Shown here one piece after another: positions 8,318-16,412 of a stretch of 64,000 nucleotides of DNA. Location of the stretch: the NCBI GenBank assembly GCA_905369775.1, contig CAJPJR010000006.1, forward strand, positions 4,353-68,352, given 5' to 3'. Origin of the DNA: Prevotellaceae bacterium UBA1746 (lineage in GTDB: Bacteria; Bacteroidota; Bacteroidia; Bacteroidales; Bacteroidaceae). Position numbers and translations under genes: made by a program. How positions within the stretch are numbered: position 1 is the stretch's first letter; every line of letters starts with the position of its first letter. A model generated the notes under the pieces. The model was not told where the DNA came from. It saw nothing but the letters and a program-made list of their open reading frames with translations, and made no database searches.

Positions 8318-8367
8318 CGAAAAACGAAACCCTTCTGCTCGAGACACGGAGTTTTCGAGCAGAAGGG
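8318..8367 (-). terminator. Terminator after the zinc-ribbon coiled-coil gene
   Basis: A 13-bp perfect stem, CCCTTCTGCTCGA (8330-8342) with TCGAGCAGAAGGG (8355-8367). Read on the minus strand it is followed by a TTTCGTTTTT tract. Confidence 0.7.
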
Positions 8368-8483
8368 CTATGCAGAGGTCACGCCGCCCCGCCTTTTTCG
8401 GTGCCGCACTACGATTTTCCCCACAAAACAGGGGACGGCAGGCGTAGGCAGCGAGAGTGCCTTATTCGTTCGGCGAAAGCACC

Positions 8484-9305
8484 TTATTCTTCGGTCTTTT
8501 TCCGGCGCGTAGCGCGACGCTTGGGCTTCTCTTCGACGGGAGCTTCGATTTTCACACCGGCCAGTTCCGGGTCGATCATGATGCGACCGCAGTATTCGCA
8601 GACGATGATCTTCTTGCGCATGCGGATGTCGAGCTGTCGCTGAGGCGGAATTTTGTTGAAGCAACCACCGCAGGCGTCACGTTGCACGTAGACAATGCCG
8701 AGACCGTTGCGCGAACTCTTGCGAATGCGCTTGAAGGCAGTGAGCAAACGCGGTTCAATGTTGGTTTCGAGCGCCTTGGCTTTTTCGCGCAATTTCTCTT
8801 CTTCCGCTTTGGTCTCCGAAACGATTTCGTCGAGTTCCGTACGTTTCAGCTCAAGATCCTGTTGGCGTACACGCAGCGTCTCATTGCCGCGGTCGAGATC
8901 GCCCTGCTTGAGTTCGATGAGGCGTTCTGCTTCGCGGATTTTCTTTTTCAGCAATTCGATTTCCAACCCCTGGAATTCGATTTCCTTCGTCAGGTTATCG
9001 TATTCGCGGTTGTTGCTCACGTTGTCGAGTTGCTTCTCATAGCGCGACACCATTTCTTGCGCTGTGGCAATGTCCTCGTGTTTGTGAGTGATGTCCGCTT
9101 TGATCGCATCGATCTCCTCTTCGTACTTTTTCAGACGGTGGGTCAGTCCTTCGATCTCGTCTTCCAAATCTTGCACTTCGAGCGGAAGTTCGCCGCGCAA
9201 AGTCTTGATTTTGTCAATCTCGGAAAGTTTGGTCTGCAGTTGGTAGAGGTTTTTCAACTTCTGTTCCACAGACAGGTCAGCAGGATTTTCTTTTTTGCTT
9301 GCCAT
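8484..9305 (-). CDS. Coiled-coil protein with C4 zinc ribbon (zf-RING_7/CT398-like)
   Basis: 273 residues. Residues 10-185 are almost all charged and heptad-patterned, a long antiparallel coiled coil. A C4 zinc ribbon follows: C212-x2-C215 (ACGGCFNKIPPQ) and C236-x2-C239 (CEYCGRI). The C-terminus is a basic/acidic tail (KPKRRATRRKKTEE). This architecture is that of the conserved bacterial protein often encoded beside the Nif3-like gene, as here (73-base gap, same strand). Its molecular role is not established; nucleic-acid or secretion-related roles have been proposed for relatives. Cytoplasmic. Confidence 0.9.
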   Translation of the reverse strand: MASKKENPADLSVEQKLKNLYQLQTKLSEIDKIKTLRGELPLEVQDLEDEIEGLTHRLKKYEEEIDAIKADITHKHEDIATAQEMVSRYEKQLDNVSNNREYDNLTKEIEFQGLEIELLKKKIREAERLIELKQGDLDRGNETLRVRQQDLELKRTELDEIVSETKAEEEKLREKAKALETNIEPRLLTAFKRIRKSSRNGLGIVYVQRDACGGCFNKIPPQRQLDIRMRKKIIVCEYCGRIMIDPELAGVKIEAPVEEKPKRRATRRKKTEE

Positions 9306-9378
9306 ATGATAAGTGGTATTTTATTCAGCCGGATGCGGGAGAGACGGCACGGTCGGTGCGCATTTCGCCGCGCGTTTT

Positions 9379-10158
9379 TTAGAGATAATGGATGGGGTTC
9401 GTGCAAATCGTGGTTTGCGCCGTGGGAAGATCGGGGAAGTGGCGACGAAGGATGCGTTCGAGCAGATCGATGGTGAAGCGCTCACTTTGATAGTGTCCCA
9501 AGGCAGCGAGCCAGAGTTCGTTTTCGTGACCGAAAAAGTGATGATAGCCGATTTCTCCCGTGAAAAATAGGTCGGCACCCAGTTGCACCGCACGGTCGAT
9601 GAGAAATTCACCGGCGCCGCCACAGAGTGCAATGCGGCGTACCTCGGTCTGGGGACCGGGAGCGTAGAGCAACGCTTCCACACCGAAGGTCTTTTTCAGC
9701 GTTTCGAGCCAGGCCGCCGCTGCAATCGGTTGCGGAAGTTCGCCGATCAACCCACTGCCGGCATCCTGTCCCGCAAGGGGAGCAAGCCAGTCGAGACGTT
9801 CGAGCCCAAGGCGCTGCGCGATTTCGAAATTCACGCCCCCGCGGGCATTATCGAGGTTCGTGTGAGCCGCATAAATGGCAATGTCATGCTGCACAGCCAG
9901 GCGGATGCAGCGCTGCACCTGCGTGCGATCGCTCACACATTTCACCCCGCGGAATAATAGCGGGTGGTGCGCCACGATGAGGTTAAAGCCTAAACGAGAA
10001 GCCTCTTCGATCACGGCTTCCGTCACGTCTAAACACAATAATGCCCCTGAACACTCGTTCCCTGTTATTCCTATCTGCAAGCCGGCATTGTCGTAGCCTT
10101 CCTGCAGGGGCAGCGGAGCGAAATTTTCAAGGGCGCGTGCGATTTCTTGAATCTGCAT
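9379..10158 (-). CDS. Nif3-like dinuclear metal-centre protein (DUF34)
   Basis: 259 residues from the start MQIQEIARALENF (10158). An upstream in-frame ATG (10218) would add 20 unlikely residues and would overlap the promoter. Metal ligands: VAHHPLLF (H64, H65), AAHTNLD (H99, D103) and the C-terminal TGEIGYHHF...ALGHYQSE. The family forms a hexameric toroid; a GTP cyclohydrolase I type 2 or metal-chaperone role has been suggested, but function is uncertain. It is the first gene of a unit with the zinc-ribbon protein. Its promoter and first four codons are duplicated at 10896-11012. Confidence 0.92.
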   Translation of the reverse strand: MQIQEIARALENFAPLPLQEGYDNAGLQIGITGNECSGALLCLDVTEAVIEEASRLGFNLIVAHHPLLFRGVKCVSDRTQVQRCIRLAVQHDIAIYAAHTNLDNARGGVNFEIAQRLGLERLDWLAPLAGQDAGSGLIGELPQPIAAAAWLETLKKTFGVEALLYAPGPQTEVRRIALCGGAGEFLIDRAVQLGADLFFTGEIGYHHFFGHENELWLAALGHYQSERFTIDLLERILRRHFPDLPTAQTTICTNPIHYL

Positions 10159-10263
10159 AAGCTGGTGCGCTATAAATGGACACGGCGGAAATACCGAATC
10201 ACACGGGCAAAAATACAACTTTCTCCCGGAAAAAACAAATTCTTGCGCTGATTCTCAACGAAC
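10147..10263. repeat. 117-bp direct repeat, copy 1 (Nif3 promoter region)
   Basis: Identical to 10896-11012 except for three substitutions by eye. It contains the first four codons of the Nif3-like gene and its whole promoter. Copies are 749 bases apart, in the same orientation. Confidence 0.93.
10208..10239 (-). promoter_or_regulatory. Promoter of the Nif3-like gene
   Basis: On the minus strand: TTTG (10239-10236), 20 bases, then TATTTTTG (10215-10208). This fits the Bacteroidetes consensus and lies about 50 bases upstream of the start at 10158. Confidence 0.7.
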
Positions 10264-10296
10264 AGAAGAGGAGATAAGCGCCATGCAAGATATAAT

Positions 10297-10420
10297 GGGG
10301 CGATTTCATTGAGAAATCACCCCATCTATTGTGATGAGCAGATCAGCCGGCGTGGAAGCGGCCGCTATTGCCAATATATCAAGGCCGTACTGCGCGCTTG
10401 CCGTTGTCAGCAGGTGTAAA
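10297..10420 (-). pseudogene. Relic of a GH27 3' end plus its terminator
   Basis: Read on the minus strand, the codons for DNGKRAVRP and a stop (10408-10379) match the GH27 C-terminus RDGKRVVLP-stop at 11133. The hairpin with ATCACCCCATCTATT (10297-10330) matches the GH27 terminator at 11047-11080. The distance from stop to the 117-bp repeat is about 116 bases here and 120 bases at the intact gene. Upstream coding similarity is lost or frameshifted. This looks like a decayed partial duplicate. Confidence 0.6.
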
Positions 10421-10637
10421 AATGCCCGGCAACGTAGGCAGAGCGGACAGAGATCTCGCAAGGAGATCCGTGCGCAGAATACTTCTCGTGGTGACCGCAA
10501 GGTATAGCCGCCGTAGGAAGCGATTCTATATCTGTTTTCGTGCTTTATTTGCGGTTGTGCTTGCGTCTGCTCGACGATATATACGAATATAGATTTAAAC
10601 TATAATTTATCAACCAAACATGAGTAAAAATAAATAA

Positions 10638-10817
10638 TTATCTGGAAAGCATCAACGCCACAAGCAAACCAATGACGACACCAAGAATTATTCCTATAAA
10701 ACTCATACAACCACCACCTGATTCAAGGTCCCTTGGCCCTGAATAAAATTCATGCCCACAATTGTAACATATTTTCGCTGTAACTGATAGTGTATTTCCA
10801 CAAAAAGGACAATGCAT
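10638..10817 (-). CDS. Small zinc-ribbon protein with one membrane helix
   Basis: 59 residues. It begins MHCPFCGNTL and has a second pair in ICYNCGHEFY, giving C-x2-C...C-x2-C, a treble-clef or zinc-ribbon knuckle. After a short Gly-rich hinge (ESGGGC) comes one hydrophobic helix (SFIGIILGVVIGLLVALML) ending in SR and the stop. The predicted form is a cytoplasmic zinc ribbon tethered to the membrane. The gene and its flanks are much more AT-rich than the neighbours, consistent with acquisition. It sits between the two 117-bp repeats, downstream of the duplicated Nif3 promoter (copy 2), which would transcribe it. Function unknown. Confidence 0.72.
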   Translation of the reverse strand: MHCPFCGNTLSVTAKICYNCGHEFYSGPRDLESGGGCMSFIGIILGVVIGLLVALMLSR

Positions 10818-10895
10818 CTCAAATAAATTTTATTTTGTTGGGTATATAGGTTTTTAGCTTCAACATAATTATACTTAAAAATCTTGTTTTTTTAA

Positions 10896-11012
10896 TTGAA
10901 TCTGCATAAGCTGGTGCGCTATAAATGGACACGGCGGAAATGCCGAATCGCACGGGCAACAATACAACTTTCTCCCGGAAAAAACAAATTCTTGCGCTGA
11001 TTCTCAACGAAC
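10896..11012. repeat. 117-bp direct repeat, copy 2
   Basis: Second copy of the Nif3 promoter segment. Here the -7 box reads TATTGTTG on the minus strand (10964-10957), one change from TATTTTTG in copy 1, while the -33 TTTG (10988-10985) is intact. Only four Nif3 codons remain. It faces the small zinc-ribbon gene at 10817. Confidence 0.93.
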
Positions 11013-11041
11013 TGAGGGCAAGAACGCAGTGGTGTGGGAAG

Positions 11042-11074
11042 AAAAAGGGTGATTTCCCGCAAAGGAAATCACCC
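11042..11074 (-). terminator. Terminator of the GH27 gene
   Basis: An 11-bp stem, GGGTGATTTCC with GGAAATCACCC. Read on the minus strand it is followed by TTTTTC (plus-strand 11046-11041). About 60 bases downstream of the GH27 stop. Confidence 0.75.
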
Positions 11075-11132
11075 CATCTATTTGATTGTGGACGCAGCAG
11101 GCGGTACAAAAGTACCGAGCCCCGTCGAAGCA

Positions 11133-13796
11133 TCAAGGCAGCACAACGCGCTTGCCGTCGCGGATGTAGACCCCATGGGGGGCCGCATCGTTGGCACGTC
11201 GTCCTGAAAGATCGTAGAGCTTGTTGGATTGAGCGGAGGTCGAAGTGTGTGCTTGTGCAATGCCGGTGCCCTTCAATGTCAGTCTATAGACTGCCGTGGC
11301 GTGTGAGCGCACAGTGGTCGTGAAGCCCGTTTCCACCTCGTTCTCCAAGGTCTTCTGCGCTTGGCAATCGCGCGCCAAGTAGCGTCCCTTGATGTTGAGC
11401 GCAGAGAACTTCGAGAAGTCAAACTTCACCTGCTGCTGCGTGGAACCTACGTTCGTGGCCGAGATGGCCACGTCGCCGTTTTCGAGGTCCTTCATGAAGT
11501 AGTAGATGTTGCCTTCCTGCCCCACAAACTCCGCTTGTTGTCCCATCGCATCTTGGTCGATGGCAATGAGGTCAGCGTTGGTGATGATGGCTTTGTCGTC
11601 GGCGCTGAGCGGTTTCGTCAGGTCGAAAGAAAGCGTGAGCGGCGACGACCACATGCACCACAGCGCAAACTGCGTGCGGTATTCGTCTTGCGTCATGCCC
11701 GGGCCGGTAAGGCAAAGATCCGAGCTGGATTTACCCGTGCCGTGAATGGCCACGCACATCATGTCGGCATCGTTGAAGCGGTTCACACCCGAGTAAGCCC
11801 AGAGGTCTTTCATGGCGGCGATGCTCTGCATCACACCGATACCGCCACTCTTTCCTTGCCAGCAGTCGCGCGTGTCGTAGGTGGCGCGCCAAGTCGTGGC
11901 GCCCGTCGTCGAACCCCATTTCCAAGGTTCGCGCACACCCCATTCGCACATATAGAAGAGGATGTCGCGCCCCGAAGCTTTGAGCGCATCGCCCATCGCC
12001 TTGTAGCGTTGTTGAGCCGAAACGGCATCGCCGGGCGCACCACAATAGTCATATTTCAGGAGGTCGACACCCCATTTGGCGTATTGCTTCGCGTCGATGT
12101 TTTCGTAACCGTAAGAGCCGTAGGCGCCGGCACACGTTTTGGGGGCAGCATCCGAATAGATGCCGAATTTCAGCCCCTGATCGTGTACATATTTCACGGT
12201 CGCACCCATACCGATGGGGAATTTGGCGGGATCCTCCTTCGGCGTGCCGTCGCTGTTGCGTTGGGGCGCGTGCCAGAGGTCGTCGATGATGATGAAGTTG
12301 TAGCCCGCATCGCGCAGTCCCAGTTTCACCATATTGTCGGCCACCGTTTTCACCACTTGCGTCGAGATCTTGTCTTGCACCACGTTCCAAGAGATCCAAC
12401 CCATCATCGGTTTAGGCTGCACCAGCTGGTTGCTCACCGTCACCGAAGCCGGGAAAGTCTGCGTGTTGCCGTCGGTCGTTACCAAAATCTTGTAGTTGTA
12501 GCGACCTTCGGTGCTGAGTTTTCCTTCCACCGTGTGGCGATGTGCATTCCAATACAAGCCTTCGGGCAGATCCGTCACGCTGACGGTCGACGAAGGAGCA
12601 GAGGGAACAATCTTGTGAAGGAAACGGGTGTTGGGGAGACTGAACAATTCGGTGGCACAAGCCAGCGAAGGCGTCAGTTCGGCTTCAGAAACGATGACGG
12701 GGCGCGTGGAATTCTGCTCGCGATACACGAAGTAGGCATTCGCCCAGTCGAAGTGGTCTGCCCAGTCTACCCCGTTGCCTTCGTTCGCTTCAAGAATCAG
12801 ATATTTCCAACCTTCGAGTTCTACATCCACCGCTACGGGTTGCTCGTGACGGCGGGCTGTGCCTTCCAGTTTTATCTCTTCGCGCCCATCTTCTCCGCGC
12901 AGAATGACGCGATAGCCCACAATCGCTGCGCGGTCGGAAGCGTCTTTGTTGGTTTCGGCATCAATACCGGCCATCGCACGGAAATGCGACACTGCACCGT
13001 TGAGTTTCACCACGATACGCGATTTGGCGTGTACGCCCACACCGCTTTCGTAGGTTGTGTCGTCGATCACCAACGGGTTGTTGCCGATGCTTTTGTTGGG
13101 GCGAATCGTTCCCCAGCCGTTCGTGACATTCTTCAGATCCATCGAACTGAGCGAAATGTATTCCGTTCCGCTCTCTTGGCTCACGGGGAGTTTCACAAAG
13201 TGAGTTGCGCTCATCGCGGCTTCCGGTATCACTTCCGGTTGTTGCGCGTTGGGCGCGCAGAGAAAGTGCGCATTGGCCCAGTCGAAGTGGTCGGCCCAAT
13301 CATTGTTGTTGCCGAGGGTGGTTTCCAAAATGAGGAATTTACCGCCGGTCAAATCCACATCAATTGCCTGCCCCTTGTCGCTGCGCTTCATCACGCCCGA
13401 GGCTTTCACCTGGCGCGTGCCGTCTTGTTTGACGAGCACCACGTTGTAGCCCACAATGCCGTGGTTGGGTTTGTTGTCTGCGCCGTCGTCTACCCCGATG
13501 GTGGCCTTAAATCGGCGTACGCCCTCGTTGAGCCGCACCACGATTTTGCCCGGAGCGTGAACGCCCAAACCGGAGTCGAAGGTGTCACCGGCAATGCTAA
13601 GCGTGCCACCGCGCACACTCTTGTTGAGTTGGATCGGCATGTTGTTGTTGCCGTTGGTGGCGTTTTTGAGGTCGATGGTGCTCAGTGCGACCACCTTTTC
13701 GGTGGCGCTGCCGGAAGGAAGCGTGAAGTGATCGGCCAACGCCGGTGTGGCGGACAGCGACATCGCGAGGAGGCTCGTGAGTAGGATTTTGTTCAT
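11133..13796 (-). CDS. GH27 glycoside hydrolase (alpha-galactosidase type) with two NPCBM modules
   Basis: 887 residues with a signal peptide (about 1-21, ending ATPALA). Two NPCBM-type carbohydrate-binding modules (about 24-190 and 200-375; both contain SGLGVHA or SGVGVHA and end WADHFDWANA) precede a short linker and the GH27 barrel (from about MMGWISWNVV, 475). The predicted nucleophile is D583 in KYDYC and the acid/base D678 in FNDADMM. A beta-sandwich domain follows, then a C-terminal tail (LYDLSGRR...GVYIRDGKRVVLP) like the C-terminal signals common in Prevotella-group secreted proteins. Likely releases alpha-linked galactose (or a related sugar) from glycans outside the cell. It lies 78 bases downstream of a GH27 paralogue on the same strand. 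Confidence 0.93.
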   Translation of the reverse strand: MNKILLTSLLAMSLSATPALADHFTLPSGSATEKVVALSTIDLKNATNGNNNMPIQLNKSVRGGTLSIAGDTFDSGLGVHAPGKIVVRLNEGVRRFKATIGVDDGADNKPNHGIVGYNVVLVKQDGTRQVKASGVMKRSDKGQAIDVDLTGGKFLILETTLGNNNDWADHFDWANAHFLCAPNAQQPEVIPEAAMSATHFVKLPVSQESGTEYISLSSMDLKNVTNGWGTIRPNKSIGNNPLVIDDTTYESGVGVHAKSRIVVKLNGAVSHFRAMAGIDAETNKDASDRAAIVGYRVILRGEDGREEIKLEGTARRHEQPVAVDVELEGWKYLILEANEGNGVDWADHFDWANAYFVYREQNSTRPVIVSEAELTPSLACATELFSLPNTRFLHKIVPSAPSSTVSVTDLPEGLYWNAHRHTVEGKLSTEGRYNYKILVTTDGNTQTFPASVTVSNQLVQPKPMMGWISWNVVQDKISTQVVKTVADNMVKLGLRDAGYNFIIIDDLWHAPQRNSDGTPKEDPAKFPIGMGATVKYVHDQGLKFGIYSDAAPKTCAGAYGSYGYENIDAKQYAKWGVDLLKYDYCGAPGDAVSAQQRYKAMGDALKASGRDILFYMCEWGVREPWKWGSTTGATTWRATYDTRDCWQGKSGGIGVMQSIAAMKDLWAYSGVNRFNDADMMCVAIHGTGKSSSDLCLTGPGMTQDEYRTQFALWCMWSSPLTLSFDLTKPLSADDKAIITNADLIAIDQDAMGQQAEFVGQEGNIYYFMKDLENGDVAISATNVGSTQQQVKFDFSKFSALNIKGRYLARDCQAQKTLENEVETGFTTTVRSHATAVYRLTLKGTGIAQAHTSTSAQSNKLYDLSGRRANDAAPHGVYIRDGKRVVLP

Positions 13797-13874
13797 TTAG
13801 AGGTATGTGAAGGTTATTGAAATAGATCGGAACCGCATCCCGAAGGCGCAGTGAACCACCTATGTTTTTTTACT

Positions 13875-15527
13875 TTACTTGCGGACGCGTTTGGGTGCAG
13901 CCGAGGTGGGGGGCACAGTCGTTTTCTTTTTGGGTTCTTCGGGCGCGAGCGTCTTTTTCAGATTGCGGCGTACGATGTTGCCGATCTCGATGTTTTCAGA
14001 GAGCCGATAGACCAGGGTGGCGTGGCTGCGCACGCTTGTGTCGAACCCGCCTTTCACCGCACCGACGTCCGTGAGCTGCTGGCAGTCGCGCACACTGAAG
14101 GCACGGAGGCCCTTCGTCAGCGGGAAGCGGGAGAGGTCTAAGCGGAAATTTTGTGTCTTCTCGCCCACGTTGGTCACTGCAATCGCTACATCACCGTTGC
14201 TCAGCGGTTTCTCGAAATAGTAGAGATCGCCTTCGCGTGCGACAAAATCGGCCGGCTGGGCCAGTTCGTCCTGGTCGATGGCGATGAGTTCCTTGTTGGT
14301 GATCAGTGCACGGTCGTCTTCAGAGAGCGGCTGGTTGAGGTCGAACGACAGCAGCAGCGGCGACGACCACATGCACCACAGGGCAAACTGGGTGCGATAT
14401 TCGTCTTGCGTCATGCCCGGGCCGGTGGCGCAGAGGTCTGAACTGGATTTGCCCTTGCCGTGAATGCCCACACACATCATGTCGGCATCGTTGTAGCGGT
14501 TCACACCGCCGTAGGGCCAAAGGTCCTTCATCAGTTCGATGCTTTGCAGCACGCCGATGCCGCCGGGTTTCCCCTTCCAGCAGTCGCGCGTGTCGTAGGT
14601 GCAGCGCCACATCGAGCCGCCGCTTTCGGAACCCCACTCCCAGGGTTTGCGCACACCCCATTCGCAGAGATAGAATTGGATGTCGCGCCCCGAGCTCTGC
14701 AGGGCTTCGCCCATCGTGCGATAGCGCAGAGCGGCCTCGGTCCGATCTTCGGGAGCGTGGCAATAGTCATATTTCAGCAAATCGACGCCCCAGAGTGCAT
14801 ATTGGTTGGCGTCGGTTTTCTCGAAACCGTACGAGCCGAACGCACCGGCACAAGTTTTGTCGGCGGCGTCGGAGTAAATGCCAAATTTAAGCCCCTTGCT
14901 GTGCACGTAGTCCACAACGGTTTTCATGCCGTTGGGGAACTTGTTCGGATCTTCTCGGGGCGTGCCGTCGGCATTGCGCGAAGGAGCGTGCCAAAGGTCG
15001 TCGATGATGAGGTAGTGGTAACCGGCATCTTTCAAGCCGAGCTCATTCATGCGGTCGGCAGTCGAACGAATCACGCGGTCGGAGATGTCGCCTTCCACCA
15101 CGTTCCACGAAATCCAGCCCATCACAGGACGGGAATTCAAATAGCGCTCGTCGACCGTGAGGGTGACGGGATAGGGGACGCGTGCACTGTCCACGCGGTC
15201 GGTGAGTATCAGGTTGATGTTGTAGTGATAGGTGCCGGGCGTGGAGACGCTGCCCTCGATGCGCCGCAAGTCGGCGTTCCAGGTCAAACCGGCAGGAAGG
15301 TCGGTGGCCTCGATCGGGGCATCTGCGGGGATGGTCTTGACCCGCTGCATGAACAACCGGCCGGGAGCCGCAAACACGCGGTCGCTGAAATAGAGCTGGC
15401 TGTCTTGGATGCTTGGAGACGTCGGGGCGTCGGCGGAGCGTTTCTTGTCGGCCAGCGAGGGGAGGCACGAAAGCAAGAAGAGGACGCCCAGAAGACTATA
15501 AGAGAGGGAAAAACAGTTTCGTTTCAT
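13875..15527 (-). CDS. GH27 glycoside hydrolase, lipoprotein form
   Basis: 550 residues. The signal region ends LFLLSC, giving a plausible lipobox with C21 as the lipidated residue. There are no NPCBM modules; a short N-terminal Ig-like stretch leads straight into the barrel (RPVMGWISWNVVEGD). The predicted nucleophile is D254 (LLKYDYCHA) and the acid/base D349 (RYNDADMM). The C-terminus is a Lys/Pro-rich tail (EEPKKKTTVPP...KRVRK) in place of the sorting-like tail of the downstream paralogue. Catalytic domains of the two genes are closely similar along their length, so they arose by tandem duplication. First gene of the pair, with its own promoter. Confidence 0.92.
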   Translation of the reverse strand: MKRNCFSLSYSLLGVLFLLSCLPSLADKKRSADAPTSPSIQDSQLYFSDRVFAAPGRLFMQRVKTIPADAPIEATDLPAGLTWNADLRRIEGSVSTPGTYHYNINLILTDRVDSARVPYPVTLTVDERYLNSRPVMGWISWNVVEGDISDRVIRSTADRMNELGLKDAGYHYLIIDDLWHAPSRNADGTPREDPNKFPNGMKTVVDYVHSKGLKFGIYSDAADKTCAGAFGSYGFEKTDANQYALWGVDLLKYDYCHAPEDRTEAALRYRTMGEALQSSGRDIQFYLCEWGVRKPWEWGSESGGSMWRCTYDTRDCWKGKPGGIGVLQSIELMKDLWPYGGVNRYNDADMMCVGIHGKGKSSSDLCATGPGMTQDEYRTQFALWCMWSSPLLLSFDLNQPLSEDDRALITNKELIAIDQDELAQPADFVAREGDLYYFEKPLSNGDVAIAVTNVGEKTQNFRLDLSRFPLTKGLRAFSVRDCQQLTDVGAVKGGFDTSVRSHATLVYRLSENIEIGNIVRRNLKKTLAPEEPKKKTTVPPTSAAPKRVRK

Positions 15528-15553
15528 CGGTCTACATTTAGGTATGAGTACTG

Positions 15554-15584
15554 CAAATATACGAATTATTCGGGGGCGGACAAG
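15554..15584 (-). promoter_or_regulatory. Promoter of the GH27 pair
   Basis: On the minus strand: CTTG (15584-15581), 19 bases, TATATTTG (15561-15554), ending 26 bases before the start codon of the first GH27 gene. Confidence 0.65.
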
Positions 15585-15742
15585 TTAACCTGTGATTTTT
15601 GTGGAAAAAATGGGCCCGACGGGGCGTGCCGAGCGGGCAAGCGGCGGTCGACTCTCACGATGGCGAGTGCGCGCCGCGAAGAGATTGAAGTGCCTCGGGG
15701 CGGAGGAGGTGGGGCGCTCGGTGCTCCGAGTGAAGATGCGGG

Positions 15743-16083
15743 GGCTTCGCGCGCGCATAATGCGCACACAGCGGCTTTTCGTTTTTAGCCTTCACCTCTT
15801 CACCTGTCTTGTGTAAATAGTTGTGGATCAGTTGATTTTGGGTGAAGACTTTTGGGCGAAAACCTCCACATTTTTCCACCTCCCGGCGGAGATAGGAAAA
15901 AGGAAATGCGATTTTTCTGTAAAAGTGGCCTTCCCCTGATTTCGAAGGTGAAGGGAGAGGTGAAGGAAAAAATAGGCTTTTCCTTCACACCTAACTCATT
16001 GTGGAACAAAATGATGTGAGGGAGGGGTGAAGGGTGAAGAAGAAAAACGAAAACTGGCTGATGCGCGCGTATGCGCGCGAGGC
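15743..16083. repeat. Intergenic inverted-repeat element, copy 2 (MITE-like)
   Basis: The left arm (15743-15804: TTCGCGCGCGCAT, then CTTTTCGTTTTT, then CTTCACCTCTTCACC) is the imperfect reverse complement of the right arm (16020-16083: GGGGTGAAGGGTGAAGA, AAAAACGAAAACTGG, CTGATGCGCGCGTATGCGCG). Inner segments run in the same order as copy 1, including CTTCACaCCTAAcTC followed by ATGTGAGGGaGGGGTGAAG. Length about 340 bp, as in copy 1. It occupies the divergent gap between a GH27 gene and the AMP nucleosidase gene. Confidence 0.72.
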
Positions 16084-16349
16084 AAAAGAATTGCATGTGG
16101 TTGTTTTTTATTAGAGATCATTCATGCTAAAAATCCGCCGCGGAGCGGGCGAAAGAAAGCTGCGAATTTTGACTCAATACCTCCCTGCTTTTTCGATTTC
16201 CTGCGAGGTTTTTTGCGTGTGGATTGCGGGGAGTTTGCGAGGGCCGGACACGGCCGTTTCTTCCGTGCGGGCGAAAAGCAAAACGAAGGCGCGGAGCGTG
16301 CGCAATGGATTTGCACAGCGGAAAAGAGCTGCGAACGAATTATTTTCTC

Positions 16350-16357
16350 TAACTTTG
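16350..16357 (+). promoter_or_regulatory. -7 box upstream of AMP nucleosidase
   Basis: TAACTTTG, a perfect TAnnTTTG, 55 bases before the start codon. TTTG at 16310-16313 is too far for a standard -33. The 184-297 bases between the repeat element and this box show no gene. Confidence 0.55.
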
Positions 16358-16412
16358 CTTCTATCCGTAATCGACAACTTCTGTTGAAGATAAACTAAAA
16401 GCAAACCACAAC

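Noticed and set aside
11361..13784. 807-codon open frame on the plus strand opposite the GH27/NPCBM gene
   Set aside because: Antisense shadow caused by codon bias; no domain pattern, while the minus strand encodes a complete enzyme.
15826..15836. DnaA-like box TGTGGATCA inside repeat copy 2
   Set aside because: One mismatch, isolated, and not shared with copy 1.
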